Positions 50,306 through 58,863 are shown, counted from the stretch's first letter. The stretch is 64,000 bases of DNA from JBDREC01 sp043820105 [NCBI: Pseudomonadota bacterium] (GCA_043820105.1 JBDREC010000041.1:6258-70257), one strand, 5' to 3'. Program-made: numbers and translations. Notes: generated by a model not told the origin, from the letters alone.

Positions 50306-51689
50306 ACTCAGAACTCCTAACACTTTCATCATTATGCCTTAGTTCGTCTTTCATTGTTTTTATTTCTTCATTAAATCTTTCTTTTAACCTGGGCAAATTC
50401 AAACTTCTTAATGCAGCTAAAGCTGCATTGTGGGTTTTAATAACTGTAGCTGCTGGAACTAGTGATGGCATCATTAATGAAGAATTAATATTTAGCAATA
50501 AATCAGTCTGATCTTTAAATGGAGGACATGAAAACACAGGAATTGACAAATTAGCAGCCAGGGCTCCACCTAAGCCATTTGAAAAACCAGCGATTGCTAC
50601 AATTGCTCCAGGCTCAACTGATGTATTATAGACTTCAGCTAAAGATAAAATATCCTCGCCATTTTTATGAGCTGAACAAACTCTTATATCACTATAAATA
50701 TCATATTCATTTAAATGTTTTTTTATTTTATTGGCGTGATCAATGTCTGTGCTTGAACCCATAATTAGAATAACATATCCATCTTTAATTAGCTTATTTT
50801 TAACTAAATTATGTCTCACTCTTTGATAAACATCCTCACATATTCCAATCTTTTTGCCTGTAATTTTCTCACAAATATATATATATCTATTCTGAGTTTC
50901 TTTGATAACCTTTTCAGGCAAAGCATTTGGATATTGGCCATCTTTTTTATTTGCAATTAACCAAAGCCGAACAAACTCTTTATCCATTTGTTCCACATTC
51001 TCAGGATCTGCCTTATATTTTTCAACATCCCAAAACCTAGATGAATCTGGGGTATGAATCTCATCAATTAAAATTAAGTCGCCATCATAAATTCCAAATT
51101 CGTATTTTGTATCGACTAAAATAATTCCTTTTTCAGAAAGAATTTCAGTTCCTCGTTTAAATAAAGCTAGGGCTGCATTTTCCATTTGTTTATAAAGTCT
51201 TTTTCTACACAGACCTTCCATAAGAATTTGGGCTGGAGTAATTTCCCGATCTGATTCTTCTTTTGTAGTTGGAGTTAAAATTGGATTTGGAAGCTGTTGG
51301 TTTTTTGTAAGACCATCAGCTACTTCAACACCTGAAAAAATTCTTTTTCCTTTTTCATAATTTCTCCACATTGATCCTGACAAATAATTTCTAACAACCA
51401 TTTCAACTCTTATTGGTTCTGCTTCTTTAACGATATTAATGCTTGGATCAATTTCCTTAAGTAAATGATTAGGTATTATGTCCTTTGTCTTTTCAAACCA
51501 AAAATTGGAAATTGTATTTAGCACAGCCCCCTTGCATGGTATAGAAGTCTTCAAAACAGAATCAAAAGCAGAAATCCGATCTGTAACTACAATCATTCTT
51601 GATTCTTTGTTAAAACGAAAACTATCACGAACCTTGCCTTTGTGAATTAGAGCTAATTGAGGAGTGGTAAAAGATGTTAAACAATTCAT
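50304..51689 (-). CDS. purCE: Bifunctional SAICAR synthetase / AIR carboxylase (PurC-PurE fusion)
   Basis: 461 residues. The PurC part (about 1-290) has HKGKVRDSF, DRISAFDSVL and LVDTKYEFGIYDG. The PurE part starts near 303, with MGSSTDIDHA at 310-319, SAHKNGEDIL and AIAGFSNGLGGALAANLSIP then VFSCPP. The SNGLG...SCPP and SSLMMPS segments resemble the animal (class II, CO2-using) PurE of PAICS rather than the common bacterial class I GGAAHLPGM form. The domain order is also that of animal PAICS. A class II PurE would remove the need for PurK. Second in the operon after purH. Confidence 0.88.
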   Translation of the reverse strand: MNCLTSFTTPQLALIHKGKVRDSFRFNKESRMIVVTDRISAFDSVLKTSIPCKGAVLNTISNFWFEKTKDIIPNHLLKEIDPSINIVKEAEPIRVEMVVRNYLSGSMWRNYEKGKRIFSGVEVADGLTKNQQLPNPILTPTTKEESDREITPAQILMEGLCRKRLYKQMENAALALFKRGTEILSEKGIILVDTKYEFGIYDGDLILIDEIHTPDSSRFWDVEKYKADPENVEQMDKEFVRLWLIANKKDGQYPNALPEKVIKETQNRYIYICEKITGKKIGICEDVYQRVRHNLVKNKLIKDGYVILIMGSSTDIDHANKIKKHLNEYDIYSDIRVCSAHKNGEDILSLAEVYNTSVEPGAIVAIAGFSNGLGGALAANLSIPVFSCPPFKDQTDLLLNINSSLMMPSLVPAATVIKTHNAALAALRSLNLPRLKERFNEEIKTMKDELRHNDESVRSSE

Positions 51690-51712
51690 ATTTATTCCTT
51701 ATAAAAAGCAAA

Positions 51713-51778
51713 GTCATAAGTCGTATGTCGTAAGTCGTAAAAACTTACCACTTACCACTTACCTCTTACCACTTATTA
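51713..51778. repeat. Inverted heptamer arrays between purH and purC-purE
   Basis: Plus strand: TAAGTCGTATGTCGTAAGTCG units up to 51740, then CTTACCA-type units to 51778. The two halves are complementary except at the variable C/G of each unit, so the transcript can fold into an imperfect stem of about 25 bp with an A/T loop. The array starts right after the purH stop codon. Confidence 0.85.
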
Positions 51779-53392
51779 TTAATGCCTAAAGTGTCTCATT
51801 CCAGTCATAAACATTGATATTCCAAGTTCATCACATTTCTTAATAACTGCCCTATCCTTAATTGACCCCCCTGGTTGAACAACTGTTTTAATTCCATATT
51901 CATTCATTATTTCTATGTTATCTGGAAAAGGGAAAAAGGCATCTGAAATTAAAACAATTCTTTCTAGCTCTTCTTTTTTATAAGCTTCAAATTCAGTTTC
52001 AGGGCCAGTAAATTCATTCTTAAGATTTTCAAGCATCCTATCAAGTGACAGTCTAACTGAATTTACTCGATTTGGCTGGCCTGCACCAATTCCAAGCAGT
52101 TGAAAGTAATTATTATTTTTAAATTTTCTTATAACAACTATTGCATTTGATTTAACGGATCTGCAAGCTTTTAGACCAAACTCAATAAACTCTTTTGTTA
52201 GGATATCACATTCTCTTTTAGTAACTAAGGTTAGATCCTTTAAAAGTTCATTATCAGAATCTTGCAAAAGCAAAGTTCCATTTAAAAATTTATAATCTGC
52301 TTTCATATTTGAAGAAAGCGGATCAAGCTTAATAATTCTTAAGCCTTTATGAAGCTTAAGATATTCAAGGGTCTCATCAGCATAAGATGGGGCAATAATT
52401 ACTTCAACAAATTTTCTTTTAAACTTATCTTCATGATCAAGCTCTAAGAACTTTGCAGTTTCAAGTTTTAGTGGTTTATTAAAAGCAATAATTGATCCAA
52501 AGGCTGAAACTGGATCAGAAGCCCAGGCTTTTTCAAATACTTCCAGCTGATCATCTCCTTCACATAAGCCACAGGGATTAGTATGTTTAATGATAGCACA
52601 TCCAAAGCGATCTAAATCCTTGCAGGCATATATAGCACCATCAATATCAACAATATTATTATAAGAAAGCTCCTTTCCACCAAGAATTTCCATATCAAAA
52701 AGAGAATTTTCAAAATCATTTTGTTTGTAAAACATTGCTTCTTGATGTGGATTTTCACCATATCTTAATTTCATACCTTTTGAGAATGAAAGCCTTTTTG
52801 AATAAACACCAAAGCGCTGGTCTAGGGTTTCTGCAATCATTGAATCATAATCAGCTGTATGGTTAAAGGCAAGTCTAGCTAACTTCTCTTTAGTTTCTAA
52901 AGATAAAGATCCTGCGTTTTTGTTAAGCTCAAATATGATATTTTCATACTGAGCAGGATCTGTAAGACAGGCAACAAATTTATAATTTTTAGCAGCAGCC
53001 CGAATCATTGTAGGTCCACCAATATCAATATTTTCAACCAAAGTATCCAGATCAGCATTTTCATCCCTGTAATTTTTAAAAGGATAGAGATTACAAATCA
53101 CCATATCTATAGCTTCTATTCCAAGATCACTAGCTTCTTTGGCATCATTATCTCTGTGAAATAATATGGCAGATTCTATTTCAAAGGAAATTGTCTTCAT
53201 CCTGCCTGAAAAGGCTTCAGGATTTCCTGTTACCTTTGATATTTCAGTGAATCCAATTCCATTTTCTTTTAAAACTTTTCCTGTACCCCCAGTTGATATC
53301 AACTCACATCCATTAGCAACGAGAGCCTTAGCTAATGCAACAATTCCATCCTTATTAGATACTGACAATAAGGCTTTTTTTATTTTAAGCAT
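51779..53392 (-). CDS. purH: Bifunctional AICAR transformylase / IMP cyclohydrolase
   Basis: 537 residues from MLKIKKALLSVSNKDGI; GGAGGG four bases upstream decides the start over a longer frame that runs through a repeat. MGS-like IMP cyclohydrolase domain (about 1-150, STGGTGKVLKENGI, GGPTMIRAAAKN) and the AICAR transformylase domain (LRYGENPHQEAMFY, IIKHTNPCGLCEG). The C-terminus is MTGMRHFRH, as usual. Heads the purine operon and performs its last two steps. Confidence 0.96.
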   Translation of the reverse strand: MLKIKKALLSVSNKDGIVALAKALVANGCELISTGGTGKVLKENGIGFTEISKVTGNPEAFSGRMKTISFEIESAILFHRDNDAKEASDLGIEAIDMVICNLYPFKNYRDENADLDTLVENIDIGGPTMIRAAAKNYKFVACLTDPAQYENIIFELNKNAGSLSLETKEKLARLAFNHTADYDSMIAETLDQRFGVYSKRLSFSKGMKLRYGENPHQEAMFYKQNDFENSLFDMEILGGKELSYNNIVDIDGAIYACKDLDRFGCAIIKHTNPCGLCEGDDQLEVFEKAWASDPVSAFGSIIAFNKPLKLETAKFLELDHEDKFKRKFVEVIIAPSYADETLEYLKLHKGLRIIKLDPLSSNMKADYKFLNGTLLLQDSDNELLKDLTLVTKRECDILTKEFIEFGLKACRSVKSNAIVVIRKFKNNNYFQLLGIGAGQPNRVNSVRLSLDRMLENLKNEFTGPETEFEAYKKEELERIVLISDAFFPFPDNIEIMNEYGIKTVVQPGGSIKDRAVIKKCDELGISMFMTGMRHFRH

Positions 53393-53407
53393 GAAACCCT
53401 CCAGAAA

Positions 53408-53435
53408 CGTACAGCGTACAGCGTACGGCGTACGG
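53408..53435. repeat. Four units of CGTACAG/CGTACGG upstream of purH
   Basis: A third 7-bp repeat family, exactly four phased units, 16 nt before the purH start and just beyond its ribosome binding site. Confidence 0.85.
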
Positions 53436-53729
53436 AGTAAATTTGAAGTTTGAGTTGATTTATATCTAATCATCCTAAAAATAAAAATCAACTTATTATC
53501 TTTATAATTTCAATAATTTACAAAAGATTCACAACTTGGATACAAAGTTGTCAAAAGACAGCTTAATCTGCTAAAATTATGCCAAGTATTTGCACAGTTT
53601 GTAAATGTTAAAAAAAGAGCATTTGTTACTAAGCACTTGTTTGTATTGAATTATAAACAAAACCGTTAAATTGGTCTAATATTTGCATATCATATCTTTG
53701 ATTTATTTTTTTTACTGTGGGAAACATAT
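53436..53729. other. Divergent control region purH / phosphoesterase
   Basis: No gene. It contains the perfect dyad ACAACTT-N7-AAGTTGT (53531-53551), which overlaps a minus-strand TTGACA (53554-53549). A weak sigma-54-like element for purH (TTGGCATAATTTTAGC on the minus strand, 53585-53570) is present, as is a better one facing the phosphoesterase gene (53671-53686). The dyad is a candidate operator or activator site for either gene. No purine riboswitch fold was recognised. Confidence 0.5.
53671..53686 (+). promoter_or_regulatory. Sigma-54-like promoter of the phosphoesterase gene
   Basis: TTGGTCTAATATTTGC with exact GG-N10-GC spacing, 43 nt before the ATG at 53730. The -24 element has TC instead of CA. 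Confidence 0.5.
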
Positions 53730-54743
53730 ATGAAACATACAAAATCAAAATTCATAATCATAATCTCAATCTTAATCCTAATTTCATTAATTTCATCAAA
53801 TAAACTCTTTGCTTTTTCCCCATGCCTTAACTTATTCGGAGCTAGCATTGAAAAAATAAAAATGGAAAAAAAAGTCCTAATCCACGGTGATATCCATGGT
53901 GAACTTTCAGGTTTTCAAGATAATCTAATTAATGAAAATCTTGTTAATGTTCTAGGCGAATGGATAGCTGAAGATACAACCTTAATAGTAACAGGTGATT
54001 TAATTGATAGAGGTCCAAAATCCATAGAAACATACGATTATCTAATGGACCTTCAGAAACAAGCAAAAGAAAAGAAAAATGGAAGTGAAGTAATTATACT
54101 TCTGGGAAATCATGAACAGTATATTTTAAGGGGAATATTTGATGTGCTCGTAGAAAGCATAGAAAAACAAGGCACAAATAGATTGATGGCTTTTAACCAG
54201 GCATTAAGATTAAGAAATCGTATGATAGATGATGTAATTTCAGGTAAAATTGTTGGCTCAACAGTAGTTAATGGTGATTTAGTTACACATGCTGGAATGA
54301 GGACAGAAATTAGATTAATGTTAAAAGAAGAATTCGCACAACTTGAAGGAATTCCTGTTGACGAAGTTACAGTTGAACAAATTTCATGGATTCATAATAT
54401 CAACTGGATAAATGCTGTAGTTAATGAAGATTTTTCCCCTCCAATGTTTCAAGCAGATGCCAGACGAGGTGGGGTGGCAAATGTTGGTGGAACAACATGG
54501 AATGATGCTCAAGACATTGACACTTCAATGGAAGCATTGATTGATTTTGACCAGATTTTTGGACATTCAGCTGCACAAAAAGGAGAAGCCTTAATTAGAC
54601 TATATCAGGATGGTAGAGGTATTTGCGTGGATGCTGGCCATTATGCAGGCAGACGAGCATATGTTATAATGGAAAGTGGTGAAATAATTACAGTTGAAGG
54701 CAGTGGTGCTGGATATGAAAGAAAAGTAGTTGGAAAATATTAG
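53730..54743 (+). CDS. Exported PPP-type metallophosphoesterase
   Basis: 337 residues with a signal peptide (1-29, cleavage near LFAFS). Metal-binding motifs in order: GDIHG (53-57), GDLIDRGP (89-96), GNHE (126-129), THAGM near 190 and a late GHSAAQKG near 274. These are the PPP phosphatase / bis(5'-nucleosyl)-tetraphosphatase set. A periplasmic location makes a protein-phosphatase or nucleotide-scavenging role possible. Neighbour is divergent purH. Confidence 0.85.
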   Translation: MKHTKSKFIIIISILILISLISSNKLFAFSPCLNLFGASIEKIKMEKKVLIHGDIHGELSGFQDNLINENLVNVLGEWIAEDTTLIVTGDLIDRGPKSIETYDYLMDLQKQAKEKKNGSEVIILLGNHEQYILRGIFDVLVESIEKQGTNRLMAFNQALRLRNRMIDDVISGKIVGSTVVNGDLVTHAGMRTEIRLMLKEEFAQLEGIPVDEVTVEQISWIHNINWINAVVNEDFSPPMFQADARRGGVANVGGTTWNDAQDIDTSMEALIDFDQIFGHSAAQKGEALIRLYQDGRGICVDAGHYAGRRAYVIMESGEIITVEGSGAGYERKVVGKY

Positions 54744-54866
54744 AGATTGAAATCTTAATAAAATTTCAAATTCAAATTATCAAAAAACTAATAGTAAAAT
54801 ACTTTTGGATTGCTTAATGAGTAAATATATGCACTTTAGTGTTTTCTATTTTTCAAATGGATTTGA

Positions 54867-55733
54867 ATGGATTGGTTTTTTTATATAATTATAGCCACAG
54901 TGTTATATGGTGTTTATAATTTCATTTATAAACTTGCTACAAGCAAAGGAATATCCAGTTCACAGATAGTGAATAAGGCTGCTATTTCAGTTTCTATATT
55001 ATCATTTTTAACCATTTTAATTTTAGGGAGTGAATTTGTTGATATTGAATTAATTTTATTTTTTGCTCTTTTAAACTCATCGGCCTTTGCACTTGGTGCT
55101 GTTTGCAAAGTTAAAGCTCTTAGTTATATTCCAACATCATATGTTTTTCCAATTGGCAAAATGAACGCATTTTTAGTTATTATTTTATCAATAGTTTTTC
55201 TTGGAGATAGACCAACGATTAATCAATATATTGGATTTTTATTTATACTTTTAATGATGCTTATTTTATTTTGGGATGTATTTGATAATAGGAAAAATTC
55301 TAACTATAAAAATGTTAAACTTGGAATTATGCTTGCTTCTGTTTCAGCTATTGCAACTGCAGGGTCTATGTTTGTTGGAAAATTTGCATCTACGAGTGTA
55401 ACAATATTAAATTATATTTTTGTTTCCTACTCTATGGTTGCAATTTATACCTACCTTATACCAAAATTTATAAATAGGAATACGCTTTTAGAAAAAACTA
55501 GCAAATCAGTATATTTTTATGGTTTTGCAGCTGGACTATTAAATTTCATTGGATACTATCTTGTGCTAAAAGCCTTTGCCTGCGGCCCTTTATCTTTAAT
55601 TCAAGGAATATCAGCAACAGCCCTGGCTATTCCCATCTTTCTATCGATTGTATTTCTGAAAGAAAGCTTTAATTTGAAAAAGGGTTTGATTGTTTTATTT
55701 GCTTTGATAGCTATTATTTTGATAAAAATTTAG
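54867..55733 (+). CDS. EamA-family (DMT superfamily) transporter
   Basis: 288 residues, ten hydrophobic segments in two five-helix halves. The first half has the pattern SYIPTSYVFPIGKMNAFLVIILSIVFLGDRP, and the second ACGPLSLIQGISATALAIPIFLSIVFLKES; both are typical EamA ends. Substrate unknown; metabolite or amino acid export is common in the family. No clear Shine-Dalgarno site before the ATG. Confidence 0.85.
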   Translation: MDWFFYIIIATVLYGVYNFIYKLATSKGISSSQIVNKAAISVSILSFLTILILGSEFVDIELILFFALLNSSAFALGAVCKVKALSYIPTSYVFPIGKMNAFLVIILSIVFLGDRPTINQYIGFLFILLMMLILFWDVFDNRKNSNYKNVKLGIMLASVSAIATAGSMFVGKFASTSVTILNYIFVSYSMVAIYTYLIPKFINRNTLLEKTSKSVYFYGFAAGLLNFIGYYLVLKAFACGPLSLIQGISATALAIPIFLSIVFLKESFNLKKGLIVLFALIAIILIKI

Positions 55734-55882
55734 TTAAAAGCAATTCGACCAAGCCATCTAGAAATAAAATCAATATCTGTTTGAGTTAGAGAATTTTCTT
55801 TATCATAATTTTTTTCATTAATATATAGCCTTATAGTCTCAATATCTTGTAGCTTAAAAAGCCAGCATATTCCAGTGTCAGA
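55734..55882 (-). pseudogene. Orphan 3' gene fragment next to possible insertion-sequence repeats
   Basis: A 48-codon open frame with a stop at 55734-55736, directly against the EamA stop, and no start codon. It reads like a real protein end: KLQDIETIRLYINEKNYDKE, then SLTQTDIDFISRWLGRIAFN. The frame is cut upstream by a stop inside the repeat block at 55854-55910. Probably the tail of a gene truncated by an old insertion or deletion. Confidence 0.4.
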
Positions 55883-55910
55883 TTAAAAAAACCAGCATAT
55901 TTTGACACCA
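55854..55910. mobile_element. Two diverged 27-bp repeats, possible relic of an insertion-sequence end
   Basis: TTAAAAAGCCAGCATATTCC and TTAAAAAAACCAGCATATTTT are arranged head to tail, each followed by GTGTCA or GACACC. TGTCA and TGACA bound the second unit as inverted ends. Multiple short terminal repeats of this kind occur at the ends of IS21-like elements. No transposase gene is present, so this is at most a scar. Confidence 0.35.
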
Positions 55911-55985
55911 TAATAAATTATCTTTTGAAACTTCAGACGAACCTTAACTTTATGATTTCACACTTCATTTTATAAAACATCCTTA

Positions 55986-56001
55986 TTGGCATTATTCTTG
56001 C
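55986..56001 (+). promoter_or_regulatory. Sigma-54-like promoter of the secreted Cys-repeat protein gene
   Basis: TTGGCATTATTCTTGC with exact spacing, 40 nt before the ATG at 56042. Nearly identical to the gspD site (TTGGCATTATTTTTGC). Confidence 0.62.
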
Positions 56002-56041
56002 GATGGATGACTGAGTTATTTCAATAAAGAAGGGGCCTTTA

Positions 56042-56539
56042 ATGAATTTTAGAAATCTTTTAAGAAAAGTTTGCTTATTTTCTTTAATAAGCTTTAACAT
56101 TGCAGTTTCAAACCAAACAATTGAAAATCCTGCACAAAGCTTTTCAAGGTGCAAGCATACACTTGAAAAACAGGGGATCTTCCAATCAAATTACTATGAA
56201 TGGGTTAATCATTATTGTGAAAATACAACTATTAACGAGCTGGCAAAAGTAAATAGTTGTGCATATCAATTAAGTGAAATTTACAATGTAGAGAGATTGG
56301 ATTATGCATATTTTAGATGCTTTCATTTTAATGGAACTAGAACAAATGAATTACTAGAATGCACTGATAGCTTAACAAAAATGGGAGTTAGCGGAGAATA
56401 TGCTTCTTACAGATGTTATCATAATATTTACAGAGAAGATGAGCTAATATCATGTACAAAATGGACACAGGTCTTAACCTTTGGTGATGCTGAAATTGCA
56501 TCTTATAGGTGTGCTGGAGTTGATTATAGAATGTGGTGA
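56042..56539 (+). CDS. Small secreted protein with cysteine repeats
   Basis: 165 residues, signal peptide 1-23 (ends near IAVS). The mature part is about four imperfect repeats of 35-40 residues, each with a Cys, then an aromatic run and a second Cys: YAYFRCFH, YASYRCYH and IASYRCAG, with ELLECTDSL and ELISCTKWT between them. Each repeat likely holds one disulfide in a helical hairpin. AGGGG before the ATG. No family recognised. Strong sigma-54-like promoter upstream. Confidence 0.7.
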   Translation: MNFRNLLRKVCLFSLISFNIAVSNQTIENPAQSFSRCKHTLEKQGIFQSNYYEWVNHYCENTTINELAKVNSCAYQLSEIYNVERLDYAYFRCFHFNGTRTNELLECTDSLTKMGVSGEYASYRCYHNIYREDELISCTKWTQVLTFGDAEIASYRCAGVDYRMW

Positions 56540-56626
56540 GATTGTTGATAGATTAATCTTCTTGAATTTTATTTATTTTCATAGTAAAAATATTTTTTCA
56601 ATTATTAGAATTAGTTAGGTTTTAAA

Positions 56627-56920
56627 ATGATATATAAAAAACCATTCGTAAAATGTCTAACAGGCATAAAGAAAACTGCTTGCTATAATGGTTCATCTGC
56701 CTCAGGTGGACTCGCTGACAGTACTTGTGATACTAATGGAATATCGCCACACGACACTTGTGGAAATGGCCCGAATAATATTGATGGATATGGCGCTTGC
56801 AATGCAAATGGAATTTCAGCGGGAGCTTGTAATAGTAATGGATCAGATGTTAGCTTGGCTAACTGCTCAAGCGGAACAAGCGTCTTATCTTGTTTGACCG
56901 GTCCTTCAGCAGCTTCCTAA
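56627..56920 (+). CDS. Small Cys/Asn/Gly-rich peptide, candidate modified-peptide precursor
   Basis: 97 residues without a signal peptide. The N-terminal 17 residues (MIYKKPFVKCLTGIKKT) are basic. The rest has cysteines at 10, 19, 34, 45, 58, 68, 80 and 89, most followed by Asn-Gly: CYNGS, CDTNG, CGNGP, CNANG, CNSNG. It is rich in Gly, Ser, Asn and Ala and almost free of charged residues. A basic leader plus a repeated Cys-x-x-NG core is what many ribosomally made, enzyme-modified peptides look like. No radical SAM, cyclodehydratase or transporter gene is in the window, so this is a guess. It could also be a structural peptide. Convergent with and overlapping the next gene's stop by three bases. 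Confidence 0.55.
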   Translation: MIYKKPFVKCLTGIKKTACYNGSSASGGLADSTCDTNGISPHDTCGNGPNNIDGYGACNANGISAGACNSNGSDVSLANCSSGTSVLSCLTGPSAAS

Positions 56921-58863
56921 AAAGCCAACTGAAATGCAGCATTTCCATCTAGAACAAATATCACAGTATTTTCCATATATCCATAACTAGATGGATTTTT
57001 TTCATCGGATTTTTCTATAGTTACATTAGCTGCATTATCTAAATCATTATCAACAAAAACCTTTGGCAATATTACATCTTCGAAATTAGAAGAATCTATA
57101 TTCTTGAGCTGCACCATTATAGCTTTATCATAAAGCCCATCAGCAACAATACTAAAAGCAGCTGTCACAGAATCACCAATAGAATCACCTATCAGATCAT
57201 CTATAGCAGAAATGGTGACCAAAGTTCCTTCAAGAAAGTTTTCCGGAGGAATTTCAACAAATAAATCATAAAAAATATTTTCAGGATCATCACAGCTTAA
57301 ACGATAAGCTCCTGTTCCCAATTCAACTTCTCCACCTTCACAAATATCAACTTCTTCAAACTCTACTAATCCATGACCTTCCTTCTTACCATCTGTCTTC
57401 TCTCCATCTTTCTTCTCTCCGTCTTTCTTCTCTCCGTCTTTCTTCTCTAGATCATCCTTTTTCTCTCCATCTTTCTTCTCTCCGTCTTTCTTCTCAAGAT
57501 CATCTTTCTTCTCTCCATCTTTCTTCTCTAGATCATCCTTTTTCTCTCCGTCTTTCTTCTCTCCGTCTTTCTTCTCTAGATCATCTTTATTCTCTCCATC
57601 TTTCTTCTCTAAACCATCTTTATCCTTACCTTCTTTATCCTTATCACTAACAGTCTTATCATCTTCCCCTGTTTTTTGTTTATCGCTACCTCTACCATCA
57701 TTTTCTCTTACCTTATCTAAAGCATCATTCATACTATCATCATTAAATAGACGCCCTTTTTCTTTGATTTCTCCCATTTTTTCATCGATTTTTTCATCTA
57801 CATCCATTGCTAAATCTGATATTTTAGAAAGCTCATCTTTTTCGATTTTTTCTTTTATTCTTTCACCCATATCAATTGAAGCTGCTTGTGAAGATGCTGC
57901 ATATTCAAAAGCTTCAGCCATTGCCTGCATCCTATCTTCCTTGCTTGATGCTGCCTGAAAAGCAGTCATTGCATTAGTTTCAGATTCTTTCACTCCCTCA
58001 TTCATTTCAGAAATAAGCTGGGCAGCACCGGCTGCTGCTTCTTTTATATCAACTTCAATGTTAGAATTATTATTAAAAGAAGCTCTTTCAGATGCTTCTT
58101 CTATTATGTCTGAAATTACATCTTCTGAATCACTCATACCAGCGCCATATTCACCATTTGCTATTGAATTAGCCATGCTTTGCATTGACATAGAAAAATA
58201 ATTTTGAGTAGTAACCTCCGAAGCAATAGTTTCTCCAATAGCCCCTAAAGTACTAGTTGATGTATTAATAATATTCATTATCTCTGTTGATCTGGAAGCT
58301 GTTGCTAGAGCAGCTGTTTGTAAGCTTAAATCATCACTTGAAGCAAGGGCCAGGTGATCATCTTTTAAAATATCAAGATCACCAGATAAACCTAAAGATG
58401 CTGAAACAAAATCAGCAGCTTCAGAAGCTGAATATCCTTGTGATGCTACAAAATCCTGAACTATGGTTGTAATAGGTGTAACAACTACAGATGAAACACC
58501 GTCTTCAGCTTCAGGGCTTGGTGCCCTTAATATACCTTCAAATTCTGAAACTGTTGATACATCTGTTCCTTCTGTAACAACAATAGAGCCAACACATGAG
58601 GGATTAATAAATTCAAAGTTTCCCTCACTATCCGTTTCAGTACTTGGTTCAGAAGCATCAATCTCTCCACTCTCATCACAATCAAGACCAACAGTTGATC
58701 CTGACAAATAGCCATCAATTGCAACACCATTTATTGTCATTGCAATAGTAGTTGTATCATCAACATCACCAGTGTTTCCTATATTGCCAAAAAATCCTTC
58801 ACATGAGATGATTAATAGACTAGTTAATAATATTGTGATTATTGTTAAATAAGATCTAAGCAT
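56917..58863 (-). CDS. Lipoprotein with Lys/Asp/Glu minisatellite
   Basis: 648 residues. Lipobox LIISC with Cys at 21. An N-terminal domain (GVAIDGYLSGSTVGLDCDESG...TDSEGNFEF) is of the carboxypeptidase-regulatory-like or cadherin-like type often seen in surface lipoproteins. An Ala/Ser-rich helical region follows (about 140-385). Then comes an 80-residue run of EKKDGEKKDDL repeats (about 415-500), and a C-terminal beta domain ends in NAAFQLAF. The repeat region is a hydrophilic spacer. A weak sigma-54-like motif (TTGG-N8-CTGC) lies at 59049-59064. Confidence 0.7.
   Translation of the reverse strand: MLRSYLTIITILLTSLLIISCEGFFGNIGNTGDVDDTTTIAMTINGVAIDGYLSGSTVGLDCDESGEIDASEPSTETDSEGNFEFINPSCVGSIVVTEGTDVSTVSEFEGILRAPSPEAEDGVSSVVVTPITTIVQDFVASQGYSASEAADFVSASLGLSGDLDILKDDHLALASSDDLSLQTAALATASRSTEIMNIINTSTSTLGAIGETIASEVTTQNYFSMSMQSMANSIANGEYGAGMSDSEDVISDIIEEASERASFNNNSNIEVDIKEAAAGAAQLISEMNEGVKESETNAMTAFQAASSKEDRMQAMAEAFEYAASSQAASIDMGERIKEKIEKDELSKISDLAMDVDEKIDEKMGEIKEKGRLFNDDSMNDALDKVRENDGRGSDKQKTGEDDKTVSDKDKEGKDKDGLEKKDGENKDDLEKKDGEKKDGEKKDDLEKKDGEKKDDLEKKDGEKKDGEKKDDLEKKDGEKKDGEKKDGEKTDGKKEGHGLVEFEEVDICEGGEVELGTGAYRLSCDDPENIFYDLFVEIPPENFLEGTLVTISAIDDLIGDSIGDSVTAAFSIVADGLYDKAIMVQLKNIDSSNFEDVILPKVFVDNDLDNAANVTIEKSDEKNPSSYGYMENTVIFVLDGNAAFQLAF
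57391..57612. repeat. Minisatellite of 12- and 15-bp units inside the lipoprotein gene
   Basis: Units of TCTCCGTCTTTCTTC and TCTAGATCATCTTTC type alternate about fifteen times, coding for EKKDG and EKKDDL. All units are multiples of three, so copy-number change would lengthen or shorten the protein without a frameshift. Confidence 0.9.
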
